DNA of 45,627 nucleotides from Pyrinomonadaceae bacterium (GCA_022843305.1 JALHNX010000020.1:1-45627); one strand, 5' to 3'; positions 8,722 through 17,461 are shown, counted from the stretch's first letter. Program-made: numbers and translations. The notes: generated by a model not told the origin, from the letters alone.

Positions 8722-10662
8722 AGAAGCCAGATTATAAAGCGCCTTATTGGCGTTGGTTTGAATTTCCGGTTTTGTTTGAAGCATTGTGGTTTCTAATTTC
8801 GCTTCGGGCAAAAGTTCGGTTAAAAACACGCGAATCATCGAATCGTCCTCCGTATGACAAAGTTGTTCGATGCGAATCAGAGCCTTTTTGATTTCTTCAC
8901 GCGGATACGGCGCAATCTGCGCGATAAAGATTTTTGAATGACTCGTTTTGGTCAGTCTTTCTTTATCGGTTTCCAATTCCTCGGAAAGTTTTTCGCCCGG
9001 GCGCATTCCGGTGAAAACGATCTGAATATCTTCAAACGGTTTAAGCCCCGAAAGCCTGATGGTTTCTTTGGCGAGATCGAGAATCTTAATCGGCTCGCCC
9101 ATATCGAGAATAAAAATTTCGCCGCCTTTGCCAATCGCGCCCGCCTGCAGAACGAGCTGCGAGGCTTCGGGAATCGTCATAAAATAGCGCGTCATTTCGG
9201 GATGCGTAACCGTTACGGGACCGCCTTTTTTGATCTGCTTTTTGAAGGTCGGAATAACCGAACCGTTCGAGCCGATGACGTTGCCGAACCGAACGGCGAC
9301 GTAGCGGGTCGCAAAGCGCACATTTAAATCCTGAATCATCAGTTCCGCCGCGCGTTTGGTCGCGCCCATCACGGAACTCGGATTAACGGCTTTGTCGGTC
9401 GAGATCAGCACAAAACCTTCGGCGCGGTAATGCCCCGCCAGTTTGCCGACCGTATTCGTGCCGAGAACGTTATTTCTCAAGGCTTCCGCCGCATTCTGTT
9501 CCATCATCGGAACGTGTTTGTAAGCGGCGGCGTGGAAAACCACCTGCGGCTGATAGCGTTCAAAAACGCGCCGCATCCGGCTTTCATCGCAAACGTCGGC
9601 AATTACCGAAACGATTTCGGTTGACGGTAGCGCGGCAATAATTTCCCTTTCGATTTCAAACAGCGCAAATTCCGAACGTTCGACTAAAACGAGTTTTGAA
9701 ATCCGGCAGCATAAAAGCTGTCGAACGATTTCCGAGCCGATCGAGCCGCCCGCGCCCGTGACTAAGACGGTTTTTCCGCTGAGGAATTTTTCGATGCTCC
9801 GGGCATCGAGTGAAACCGGCGAACGTCCGAGCAAATCTTCGACCTCGACATCGCGGATTCGTGAAAAGATCACTTTTTCCTGCAAAAGCTCATAAAGTCC
9901 GGGAATTCTTTTTGTCCTGACGGGCACACTTTTGCAAATTTCGAGGATCCGCTGAAAATCTTCGCGCGAGGCTTCGGCAATCGTGATAATAACGTGGTCA
10001 ATATCGAGAGTTCTGACCAGATGCGGAATATTCTCGGTTTTTCCGATAACTTCCACGCCATTGATGACCGAACTTAATTTCGCCGCATCGTCATCAACAA
10101 AACCTTTTATATCAAAATTACAATCGCGCCGGTTTTTAATTTCATTGAGGGTCATCACACCGGCGCGTCCGGCACCGATCAGAAGCACGTTTTTCTTCTC
10201 CAAAACCGATGAAACGGTTTCGGCGCGGCGCAGATTTTCATAAATTTCGCGGCGCAAAAGCCGGATTCCGACAACGCCGATGACCGCTAAAAAATAATCC
10301 AGAATAATAATGCTGAGCGGCACGATCGCCAGATGAAAATCGCTCGGCAAGCAAAATCTGAGCAGCAGTAGCGGCGCGATGACAATCGAGAGTGCCATTA
10401 TAATCCGATTCATTTCCGGCAAGCTGACATACCGCCAGATAAATTTATGAACATTGCACAGCCGGAGAATTAAAAACTGTGCCGGAACGACAAATAACAT
10501 TTGAATAAAGGCTTTTTGCGCTTCATCCGAAGTCATCGAAAAGTCGAACCGCAACAAATAAGCTCCGCTAAATGCTAAGGAAAGGATAAGAATATCCAAA
10601 AGTTTTTGAATTAATTTGATCGGGTATTTACTGCGCGCTTCGATGGTTAAGGCTGGAAACAT
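8719..10662 (-). CDS. Membrane UDP-HexNAc 4,6-dehydratase, CapD/WbpM/PglF type
   Basis: 647 residues, full length for the membrane-bound CapD/PglF family. Four hydrophobic helices lie within residues 17-135. A first nucleotide-binding domain follows (L-I-G-A-G-R-A-G, 161-168), then the catalytic extended-SDR domain with T-G-A-G-G-S-I-G at 302-309, Y-K-H-V-P-M-M-E at 381-388 and S-T-D-K-A-V-N-P at 421-428. The usual YxxxK is M432-x-x-x-K436, the Met variant that is normal for this subfamily. Reaction expected: UDP-GlcNAc (or a related UDP-HexNAc) to the 4-keto-6-deoxy sugar. It faces away from the aminotransferase gene at 11091, which could use its product, and is convergent with the polymerase gene. 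Confidence 0.92.
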   Translation of the reverse strand: MFPALTIEARSKYPIKLIQKLLDILILSLAFSGAYLLRFDFSMTSDEAQKAFIQMLFVVPAQFLILRLCNVHKFIWRYVSLPEMNRIIMALSIVIAPLLLLRFCLPSDFHLAIVPLSIIILDYFLAVIGVVGIRLLRREIYENLRRAETVSSVLEKKNVLLIGAGRAGVMTLNEIKNRRDCNFDIKGFVDDDAAKLSSVINGVEVIGKTENIPHLVRTLDIDHVIITIAEASREDFQRILEICKSVPVRTKRIPGLYELLQEKVIFSRIRDVEVEDLLGRSPVSLDARSIEKFLSGKTVLVTGAGGSIGSEIVRQLLCCRISKLVLVERSEFALFEIEREIIAALPSTEIVSVIADVCDESRMRRVFERYQPQVVFHAAAYKHVPMMEQNAAEALRNNVLGTNTVGKLAGHYRAEGFVLISTDKAVNPSSVMGATKRAAELMIQDLNVRFATRYVAVRFGNVIGSNGSVIPTFKKQIKKGGPVTVTHPEMTRYFMTIPEASQLVLQAGAIGKGGEIFILDMGEPIKILDLAKETIRLSGLKPFEDIQIVFTGMRPGEKLSEELETDKERLTKTSHSKIFIAQIAPYPREEIKKALIRIEQLCHTEDDSMIRVFLTELLPEAKLETTMLQTKPEIQTNANKALYNLAS

Positions 10663-10971
10663 AAAGTTATTTTCCGGATGATTTAAACCCGGACAAACCG
10701 AATCAGACGGCTTACACGGAATTCTAAAATCCTCGATTTCTGTTTTAATTTATATATATTTAGAGGTTACTTCTTTTATTGATAAGGGTCATCGGTTAAA
10801 CCGCTCTTTTAATGTAGCCGCCCCGACGATTTTTGTGTGAATCAGAGGTTATCTGTTTAGATAGGAGGTCTGGCACAATTGATTGGTTTTTGACTTTAAA
10901 TTTTGTCTGTAAATACTAACGAAAAACTGTCCGTCCGCACGATTTATGCTGCTTGATATTTTGGTTAAATA

Positions 10972-10998
10972 TTGACAAGCAAAAAACTGTCATATCCT
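10972..10998 (+). promoter_or_regulatory. Possible sigma70-type promoter for the aminotransferase gene
   Basis: TTGACA at 10972-10977 and TATCCT at 10993-10998, spacer 15. The -35 is a perfect consensus, but the -10 is imperfect and the spacer short, so confidence is low. It lies about 90 bases before the ATG. Confidence 0.25.
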
Positions 10999-11080
10999 GA
11001 TGATTCCTAATTTTGATTAGGTTGGTATTGTTAAGTCAACAACTATCCGGTTATTTGCCTGAAGAATCAACACTTGAGTT

Positions 11081-11085
11081 GGAGG
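11081..11085 (+). promoter_or_regulatory. Ribosome-binding site fixing the aminotransferase start
   Basis: GGAGG five bases before ATG 11091. It favours this start over an in-frame TTG at 11013. Confidence 0.75.
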
Positions 11086-11090
11086 CATTT

Positions 11091-12413
11091 ATGAACCCCC
11101 TATTTAAATCGAATGCGGCATTCGCACTAACAAAATATCCGTCGCAAAAAACTTCACCCACAGGTTTTGAAAACAAGATAAGTGTGCCGTTTATGCGCCC
11201 CGAGTTGGGCGACGAAGAAATAATTGAAGTTTTAGATACGCTTCGTTCCGGTTGGCTGACAACCGGCTCAAAAGTGAAATTGTTTGAACAAAATTTCGCT
11301 GAAGCGGTGCGCGCGCCTTTCGCCATCGCGCTTAATTCGTGTACGGCGGCTTTGCATTTAGCCGTCGAAGCATTAGGGCTGCATGCCGGTCAGGCAGTTC
11401 TCGTTCCGGCAATGACTTTTGCGGCGACCGCCGAAATCGTCCTTTACAAAAACGCGATTCCGATTCTGGTAGATTGCGATCCCGTCACGGGAAATATGAA
11501 TCTCGAGGACGCGCGGCAAAAAATAAACCAATTACGAGCCGGTAAATTGTCATTTATTGCCGACAAAGATACTGAAGTTGTCGGAATGATTCCGGTTCAC
11601 GTCGGCGGATATATGCTCGACGTTGACGAAATCAAAGCATTCGCCCGGGAGTTCGGTCTGTGGATCGTCGAGGACGCGGCGCACGCTTTTCCTTCCGCGT
11701 GGCGCAAAAATTCCCGCAGCAAATGGCAAATGTGCGGCGAAGATACGGCTGTCGTAACCTGTTATTCGTTTTACGCAAACAAAACGATTACCACCGGCGA
11801 AGGCGGAATGGCGGTCACGCATAACGAAATTATCGCCGAGCGAATCCGTTTGATGTCGCTGCACGGCTTGTCGCGTGATGCGTGGAAACGCTTCACGGAA
11901 AACGGCAACTGGGATTACCGGATTATCACGCCCGGCTACAAATATAATTTAACCGATATTGCCGCCGCAATCGGTATTCACCAGCTTGCCCGCGCCGAAG
12001 AAATGCGTAAACAGCGGCAAAGAATCGCCGAACTTTATTTGCGCGAATTTGCCAATCTGAGAGAAATCGAATTGCCGCCGACCGATAAAAACCGGCTTCA
12101 TTCGTGGCATCTTTTCCCAATTCGTCTGAAACTCGAAAATCTTTCGATTGACCGCAACGAATTCATCGAAGAACTCAAACGACAAGACATCGGATGTTCG
12201 GTTCACTGGCGACCGCTTCATCTGCATCCGCTCTATGCGAAAAAATACGGCTGGCGCGAAAAGCATCTGCCGAACGCGACGAAAGTCTGGACACAGCTTG
12301 TGAGTTTGCCGATATTTCCTTCGATGACGGCAGCCGAAATTAATCAGGTAATCAATGTAGTTAAGAATTTATGCCAAGTATATTCAAAAACCAACCTTTC
12401 TCTGGTGGCATAA
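11091..12413 (+). CDS. DegT/DnrJ/EryC1-family sugar aminotransferase
   Basis: 440 residues from the ATG with a strong GGAGG site. PLP-dependent aminotransferase of the sugar-nucleotide type. Visible are the PLP-contacting stretch N-S-C-T-A-A-L-H-L-A near residue 85, V-E-D-A-A-H-A (family D-A-A-H/Q) near residue 196, and the Schiff-base lysine in Y-A-N-K-T-I-T-T-G-E-G-G-M near residue 230. It is longer than the usual 370-400 residues because of about 30 extra N-terminal residues and an insertion around residues 142-165. Expected reaction: glutamate-dependent amination of a keto sugar nucleotide, probably the 4-keto product of the dehydratase encoded at 8719-10662. It overlaps the next gene by 43 bases. 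Confidence 0.92.
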   Translation: MNPLFKSNAAFALTKYPSQKTSPTGFENKISVPFMRPELGDEEIIEVLDTLRSGWLTTGSKVKLFEQNFAEAVRAPFAIALNSCTAALHLAVEALGLHAGQAVLVPAMTFAATAEIVLYKNAIPILVDCDPVTGNMNLEDARQKINQLRAGKLSFIADKDTEVVGMIPVHVGGYMLDVDEIKAFAREFGLWIVEDAAHAFPSAWRKNSRSKWQMCGEDTAVVTCYSFYANKTITTGEGGMAVTHNEIIAERIRLMSLHGLSRDAWKRFTENGNWDYRIITPGYKYNLTDIAAAIGIHQLARAEEMRKQRQRIAELYLREFANLREIELPPTDKNRLHSWHLFPIRLKLENLSIDRNEFIEELKRQDIGCSVHWRPLHLHPLYAKKYGWREKHLPNATKVWTQLVSLPIFPSMTAAEINQVINVVKNLCQVYSKTNLSLVA

Positions 12414-13066
12414 CCACTGACGATTTTGTCAATAAAGGTTTGCCTCGCAGTATAGAATTTATCATCGCCGCGATAGGTCTGATAATTTTATCTCCGGTTC
12501 TGGCAATTTGCGCAATATTGGTCCGGCGAAGCTCGCCCGGCGAAATATTATTTCGTCAGAAGAGAGTCGGGCAGGGCGGCAAACTGTTTACGCTTTATAA
12601 GTTTCGGACGATGTTTATATCAAACAGCGGCTTGCCGATCACGGCGGCAAATGATTGCCGGATAACCGGAGTCGGCAGAGTTTTGCGCAAATGGAAACTC
12701 GACGAACTGCCCGAGATTTATAATGTGCTGTGCGGTGAGATGTCTTTTGTCGGACCGCGTCCCGAAGTTTACGAGCTGGTGGATTTTTCTAATCCGGCAT
12801 GGAATATGATTCTCACGGCGCGTCCCGGCATTACGGATACCGTAACGCTTTGTCTGAGAAACGAAGAAGCCATTTTAGCCACCGTCGAAGACAAGGAATC
12901 GTTTTATAAGGAAGTCGTTCAGCCCTTTAAAATAAACGGATATTTGGAGTATCTAAAAAATAAAAGTTTGAAAACGGATCTGAAAATCATTGCTCAAACG
13001 ATAAAAGTCATCTTGTTTCCGCGCTCCGCTCCGCCGCCGGTTTTAAAGAAAGCCGGTATCTCTTAA
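12371..13066 (+). CDS. PglC/WcaJ-type monotopic phosphoglycosyltransferase
   Basis: 231 residues, the small PglC-like form of the bacterial sugar transferase family. It moves a sugar phosphate from UDP-sugar to undecaprenyl phosphate and so starts a repeat unit. One hydrophobic re-entrant helix at about residues 28-48 contains the Ser-Pro kink (L-S-P-V-L). The core follows: R-Q-K-R-V-G, Y-K-F-R-T-M, the catalytic Asp-Glu pair in L-D-E-L-P-E and the signature S-F-V-G-P-R-P-E. The ATG lies inside the aminotransferase gene (43-base overlap), so expression is probably coupled. With the dehydratase and aminotransferase this suggests an amino-dideoxy sugar as the first residue on the lipid carrier, which is inference. 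Confidence 0.92.
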   Translation: MPSIFKNQPFSGGITTDDFVNKGLPRSIEFIIAAIGLIILSPVLAICAILVRRSSPGEILFRQKRVGQGGKLFTLYKFRTMFISNSGLPITAANDCRITGVGRVLRKWKLDELPEIYNVLCGEMSFVGPRPEVYELVDFSNPAWNMILTARPGITDTVTLCLRNEEAILATVEDKESFYKEVVQPFKINGYLEYLKNKSLKTDLKIIAQTIKVILFPRSAPPPVLKKAGIS

Positions 13067-13070
13067 TTGG

Positions 13071-13126
13071 AAAAAACCAAGACCGTCAACTTGTTGCTGG
13101 CAAGTTGACGGTCTTGGTTTTTTTTT
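13071..13126. terminator. Bidirectional Rho-independent terminator
   Basis: Perfect 19-base inverted repeat at 13075-13093 and 13101-13119 with a 7-base loop, extended by A4/T4 to 23 pairs. It has a run of T on the right and a run of A on the left. It lies between the convergent genes ending at 13066 and 13140 and would stop both. Confidence 0.93.
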
Positions 13127-13139
13127 GAATTGCGTTCTT

Positions 13140-14948
13140 TTAGAAATCTTCTCCGGCGACAAAGTTCAATTCGGTCAATTCATCTTTTACGGCAACAATT
13201 TGCGGGGTAAAAGTGTATCCTTTTGCCGTAATATTGAAAACGTAAGTTTGTCCGACCTCGACCATTTCAAAATTGAAATAACCAAAAGAATTTGTGCGCT
13301 GTGTGCGAACATTGCCTTCCCCGTCAGTAAATGAAACCGAAGCGCGTGAGATTGCCCTTCCCTTAAGGTCTGAAACTCTGCCTGCGATTCTCACATTTGC
13401 CGCCGTCGCCGCCGGTCCCTGTGCGATTACAAAAGGCGAAAGAGTCGTTACACGGGCGCAGATTCGCCGACGAATGTATGTTGACGTAAAGGTTCGGTCA
13501 ACCAGAGCGCCGCCCTCGCCGTGCAAAATTTTCAGGAGCGAAAACTGGGTCGCGTCGAACTCATTCGGAACTTCAAGACAGACATCAATATTCCCCGAAG
13601 TAGCGGCAGTCGTGGTGATATTATACGCCGGCTGATTGGGAAGAATCGTATAACCCAAAGGAACGGTCAAACCTGTCGTCGTCGGATCAATTGCTAAGTA
13701 ACTGGTCGTTCCGGCACTTGTCACATTGTCAAAGGTAAAAGAAACGTTTTTACCGTAAAGCGTTTGGTTCAAACCTGTGATTGTCGGAATTTGCGGTTTG
13801 GCGGCGAATCCGTGAAAATATCCGGCAGCAATCAGTGCGTTTCCCGCTCCGACCGAAGTTGTAACCGGCGATGGTTGGCAAAAACACCCGCTGGTGTTGT
13901 TTGTGCCGTCGCCGACTTCACCGTCAAAGTTATAACCCCAAGCTCTTAAACTGCCGTCATTTAATCGCGCTAAAGTGTGATGACCGCGCAATTCCAAATC
14001 AATAACATTCGAGACATTGCTTTGTGTCGGCAAAGCAGAGATGCCGCCGCTGGTGCCATTTCCGAGCTGTCCCAAATTGTTACCGCCCCAAACAAAAACA
14101 TCGCCATTGGGCTTAACAGCCGCAGTGTTGACAATACCGGCTTCGATTTGCGATACGCCGCTGATCGTTGTTTGTTGGGGTAAGGGTTCACACTGACAGC
14201 CGGTTGTCGTTGTCGTGTTGTTTCCGACCTGACCCTCGACATTTCTGCCCCAAACCCAGACTGTGCCGTCGGATCTGAGCGCCACATTATGACGATTGCC
14301 CGCAGCAATCGCGATCACATTCGAAAGGTTCAACACCTGAGTCGGCACCTCAACATTACCGCCTGAGGTATTGTTGCCGATTTGTCCGAATTGATTATAA
14401 CCCCAAGCCCAAACCGTGCCGTCCGCTTTTAGCACAAGATTGTGATTTTGATGAGCGCTTATGGCAATAACATCTGAGAGACCCGGTACTTGAACAGGCA
14501 GCGGATGCGGATTGAATTCGGATGTCCCGTTGCCGAGTTGCCCGAAACCGTTGGAACCCCAAACCCAAACCGTGCCGTCTGATCTTAGAGCCATACTGTG
14601 TTGTTCCCCGGCTGCGACGGCGACGACCGAAGTCAGATTTTGAACAGAAACCGGCGAAGGACTGTCAATCGTCGAATTGTTTCCGAGTTTACCTAAATTG
14701 TTATTACCCCATGAAAGCAGAGTTCCGTTCCCCTGGAGGGCAAGAGTGTGACTAAAACCGGCACTGATCGCCGTAATCTGCGGCTGTCCGATACTTAACG
14801 GCACCGGCTGAGGCGTTGTCGTATTCCCATTACCGATCATACCGAAATCATTCGCTCCCCATGCCCAAACCTGTGCCGAAACATTAGAAACAAACGACAA
14901 ATAAACCACTAAAACTAAAAATACTAATCTGATAGGATTTTTTTTCAT
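13140..14948 (-). CDS. Secreted RCC1-repeat propeller protein with carboxypeptidase-regulatory-like C-terminus
   Basis: 602 residues. A Sec signal peptide (K-K, then a hydrophobic run to V-S-A-Q, cleavage near residue 25) is followed by seven RCC1-type blades at about residues 26-385. Each has W-G-x-N-x-x-G-x-x-G-(N/D) and a later H-x-x-A-L or similar, predicting a closed seven-bladed propeller. Residues 390-510 are an uncharacterised beta-rich linker, and about 515-600 match a carboxypeptidase regulatory/SdrD-B-like fold (G-R-V-S-D, then N-S-F-G-Y-F-N-F). A good GGGAGG site precedes the ATG. Blades 5 and 7 carry loop insertions with C-x-C. Likely exported; no anchor is visible. Ligand unknown. 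Confidence 0.88.
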   Translation of the reverse strand: MKKNPIRLVFLVLVVYLSFVSNVSAQVWAWGANDFGMIGNGNTTTPQPVPLSIGQPQITAISAGFSHTLALQGNGTLLSWGNNNLGKLGNNSTIDSPSPVSVQNLTSVVAVAAGEQHSMALRSDGTVWVWGSNGFGQLGNGTSEFNPHPLPVQVPGLSDVIAISAHQNHNLVLKADGTVWAWGYNQFGQIGNNTSGGNVEVPTQVLNLSNVIAIAAGNRHNVALRSDGTVWVWGRNVEGQVGNNTTTTTGCQCEPLPQQTTISGVSQIEAGIVNTAAVKPNGDVFVWGGNNLGQLGNGTSGGISALPTQSNVSNVIDLELRGHHTLARLNDGSLRAWGYNFDGEVGDGTNNTSGCFCQPSPVTTSVGAGNALIAAGYFHGFAAKPQIPTITGLNQTLYGKNVSFTFDNVTSAGTTSYLAIDPTTTGLTVPLGYTILPNQPAYNITTTAATSGNIDVCLEVPNEFDATQFSLLKILHGEGGALVDRTFTSTYIRRRICARVTTLSPFVIAQGPAATAANVRIAGRVSDLKGRAISRASVSFTDGEGNVRTQRTNSFGYFNFEMVEVGQTYVFNITAKGYTFTPQIVAVKDELTELNFVAGEDF

Positions 14949-15116
14949 ACTGCCCTCCCAAGATCGAAAATAATAAAGTTTGTAAAGTATAGGTAAAACA
15001 AAGCGATAATTAGCAAACCACTTTTAAGTTAAGCTAATTATATTCCCGTTCATAAAATGTCGCAATATTTTTTTTGATAAAAAGTAATAAATTGAAAATT
15101 CGTTATTTTCGGACAA

Positions 15117-15137
15117 CCCCGCAGCAAGCTGTCGGGG
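15117..15137 (-). terminator. Possible terminator after the response regulator gene
   Basis: The hairpin CCCCG(A)CAGC / GCTGCGGGG, read on the minus strand, lies 22 bases past the stop at 15159. It has one bulged base and only a short T-rich tail, so Rho-independent function is uncertain. The rest of 14949-15158 is AT-rich and should contain the RCC1 gene promoter, which cannot be pinned down. Confidence 0.45.
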
Positions 15138-15158
15138 AATTCTTATAGATTAAAAACT

Positions 15159-16547
15159 TTAAATTTTATTTTTTCTTAAACGATACCGAATACGGTCGCG
15201 CGAAACGCGGAGAAAGGCACTGGCGCGGGTCACGTTGCCGCCGCTTCGGTCAAGTGCTTCCTGAATAAGCCATTCCTCGACCATATCGAGCGAAATTCCT
15301 TCGGGCGGCAGCGTAAAATAAAAACCGGCTTCAAGGTAATCCTTTTTCAAATATTTGGAATTACCCTGCGTCTGAAATTCCTCCGGTAAATATTTCATTG
15401 TGATCAGTTCGTTTTCTTCAAGAATTAACGCGCGTTCGATGACGTTGCGCAGTTCGCGGACATTTCCATCCCAACGATAGCGGCGAAAGGCTTCGGCAAC
15501 TTCCGGGGCGAGTTTTCGTGCCGGCGAATGATGCCATTGTTTATCCAATCTTTCAATGAAATATTCCGCAAGTAAAATCACGTCATTGCCGCGCAGACGC
15601 AAAGGCGGCAGTTCGATTTGAATGATAGACAAACGGTAAAAAAGGTCTTGACGGAAATTATTCTTTTTACTTTCCTTCTTTAAATCACGGTTTGACGAGG
15701 CGATCACGCGGGCATTCAGCGGCAAATCGCGCAAGCCGCCGACGCGTCTGAAATTACCTTCTTCAAGTACGCGCAGTAATTTAGCCTGCAAGCCCATATC
15801 CAATTCCCCGATTTCGTCGAGAAAAAGCGTGCCGCCGTCCGCCTGTTCAAAAAGTCCTTGTTTAAGCGCTTTGGCATCCGTAAACGCGCCTTTTTCATAA
15901 CCGAACAGCTCGCTTTCCAAAAGATTCGTCGGAATCGCCGCGCAGTTTATCGCCACAAAAGGTTTGCTCGCGTGAATTGAAGAATAATGGATCGCTTTGG
16001 CAATTAAATCTTTTCCCGTTCCCGATTCGCCTTGCAGCAAGACGGTCGAGACGTTGCTCGAAGAAACTTTTCGCGCGATGGAGATCGTTTCTTTAATGGC
16101 GGGAGATTCGCCGATGATATTTTCAAAGCTGAAAGAATTTATCGTATTTTTCGGAAGCTGATAAACCTTTTGCCGCAGTTTGCGCATTTGGATGGCATTC
16201 TCAATCGCCGTTTGAATTTCTTCGAGATTGAACGGCTTGGAAATAAAATCGGCAGCACCAATCCGAAGCGCTAAAAGCGCATCATCGGTTCGTATTTCAT
16301 CCGTCAGCAAAATCACGATGCTGTCCGGTTGAAGTTTTTTGATTCCGCGCAGAAGTTCAAAACCCGATTCGTTCGACAGATGCGTATCTACCAAAGTAAC
16401 CGCCGGACGGTGTGCATTAAATAGCTTAAATGATTCGCTGACGGTTGAGGCTTCAATCGGAACAAATCCCCAATTGCTTATCGCCCGATTGAGCGTTAAA
16501 CGATTATTTTCCTCAATACCTACTACGAGAATTTTAACGGGGGTCAT
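15159..16547 (-). CDS. Sigma54-dependent response regulator (NtrC family)
   Basis: 462 residues in three domains. The receiver (1-120) has the phosphoacceptor D54 in V-T-L-V-D-T, T82 and K104 (S-K-P-F); the acidic pair is E12-E13. The AAA+ domain carries Walker A G-E-S-G-T-G-K-D at 173-180, the sigma54-contacting loop G-A-F-T-D-A at 220-225 (Asp replaces the usual second Gly) and Walker B G-G-T-L-F-L-D-E at 239-246. A Fis-type helix-turn-helix ends the protein (G-G-N-V-T-R-A, then R-D-R-I-R-Y-R-L). It should activate sigma54 promoters when phosphorylated. No histidine kinase is in the window, so the partner is unknown. It is divergent from the long gene run at 17475 and a candidate regulator of it, by position only. 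Confidence 0.93.
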   Translation of the reverse strand: MTPVKILVVGIEENNRLTLNRAISNWGFVPIEASTVSESFKLFNAHRPAVTLVDTHLSNESGFELLRGIKKLQPDSIVILLTDEIRTDDALLALRIGAADFISKPFNLEEIQTAIENAIQMRKLRQKVYQLPKNTINSFSFENIIGESPAIKETISIARKVSSSNVSTVLLQGESGTGKDLIAKAIHYSSIHASKPFVAINCAAIPTNLLESELFGYEKGAFTDAKALKQGLFEQADGGTLFLDEIGELDMGLQAKLLRVLEEGNFRRVGGLRDLPLNARVIASSNRDLKKESKKNNFRQDLFYRLSIIQIELPPLRLRGNDVILLAEYFIERLDKQWHHSPARKLAPEVAEAFRRYRWDGNVRELRNVIERALILEENELITMKYLPEEFQTQGNSKYLKKDYLEAGFYFTLPPEGISLDMVEEWLIQEALDRSGGNVTRASAFLRVSRDRIRYRLRKNKI

Positions 16548-16800
16548 AATTTCTTATTTAATCGGCTGAACTGCTAAATCTGATTGACTTGATTTAATCG
16601 GTAAATTTGCCAACCAAAACAATCCGGCACCAATTTTTTGTGGGGATTTTCATAAAATTCATAGCTTTATCTACATTCGACGGGGAACTAATTGATTTTG
16701 TCTGAAAACTTTTGTCCGCTGTTTTCGGCGGATAAAGATGTTTTGAATATGTCTTTGTAAATTAGCCATATATGAACGTATTTCAAAAATTCGGAGGCTG

Positions 16801-16851
16801 ACAAATAAGATTTTTAAGGAATTATTTACCTATCCTTAAGTTCTTATTTGT
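16801..16851. repeat. Long imperfect inverted repeat
   Basis: The left arm 16801-16820 and right arm 16833-16851 pair over about 17 positions with a small internal loop (TTTTT against AGT) and a 12-base loop. The outer nine and inner seven positions are perfect. No T run follows, so it is unlikely to be a simple terminator. Confidence 0.6.
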
Positions 16852-17301
16852 ATTGTCCATTTGTGCCAAGTCATTATTATTGACTTTTCGGCAAACAACA
16901 ATTCTCAATTGCGTAAAAAGGTATCACGTTTTTATTTTTTTGCCAAGCTTTTTTCAATCGTCCTATTAATAAAACTCCTTTATGTATGGAAGAAAATTAT
17001 AATAGAACGGGCATTTCAGTAAAATTTTATTAATTCATAAAATCTTGCGCCGAAGAATTTATCGAATAGTCTGAATAGCCTATGGAAAATTGTAGCTTAA
17101 TCCGATGTGCGGGCATCCGTCCAATCGTTAAAGTTTATTCATACTTTAATAAATCGAGCTTTAATTGTAATTTGGCGGTGTGTGAACAATTGATTTGATT
17201 TCGGCGAAAAAACTACTCACCGGCAGAAAATGGATAAGGCAACAATTTAAGTATATATACAACAAGTATTGTCTCTGTGAGATTTCCCGCTTAGGGTTTA
17301 C

Positions 17302-17324
17302 GCAGTCAAAATTATTTTGACTGC
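17302..17324. promoter_or_regulatory. Perfect 23-base palindrome, operator-like
   Basis: Arms GCAGTCAAAAT and ATTTTGACTGC around a single central T. The size and odd centre are typical of a dimer-binding operator, but as RNA it could not close into a hairpin without opening central pairs. It lies about 150 bases before the ABC transporter gene. Confidence 0.5.
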
Positions 17325-17361
17325 CGCGATCATTCTGTATTCAAGAATCAAATTAACAACG

Positions 17362-17407
17362 GAACATTTGGATGTTGGAAGTTTTAACGGTTCAAATGTT
17401 CTTTTTT
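17362..17407 (+). terminator. Terminator-like hairpin in the leader of the 17475 operon (possible attenuator)
   Basis: GAACATTTG (17362-17370) pairs perfectly with CAAATGTTC (17393-17401) and is followed directly by TTTTTT. No plus-strand gene lies upstream to be terminated, which points to attenuation of the downstream operon or to the 3' end of a small RNA. The 22-base loop is long, so strength is uncertain. Confidence 0.5.
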
Positions 17408-17461
17408 AATTTTCGAGGAATTTGGCGGAAACGGGGCTTGTTTTAGAACTCACGGAAATTT

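Larger units (their letters stand above)
10663..11090. other. Divergent intergenic region between dehydratase and aminotransferase genes
   Basis: 428 bases without a convincing gene. It should carry promoters for both flanking genes. Visible features are an AT-rich block at 10746-10760, a direct repeat AGAGGTTA (about 10761 and 10853), a TGGCAC at 10871-10876 and a TTGACA at 10972-10977. Confidence 0.5.

Noticed and set aside
10871..10890. TGGCAC followed by TTGG as a sigma54 -24/-12 promoter
   Set aside because: The spacing is one base too long and the -12 GC is missing; 220 bases from the gene start.
11013..11090. Upstream TTG start for the aminotransferase
   Set aside because: GGAGG precedes the ATG at 11091, and the extra residues do not resemble the family.
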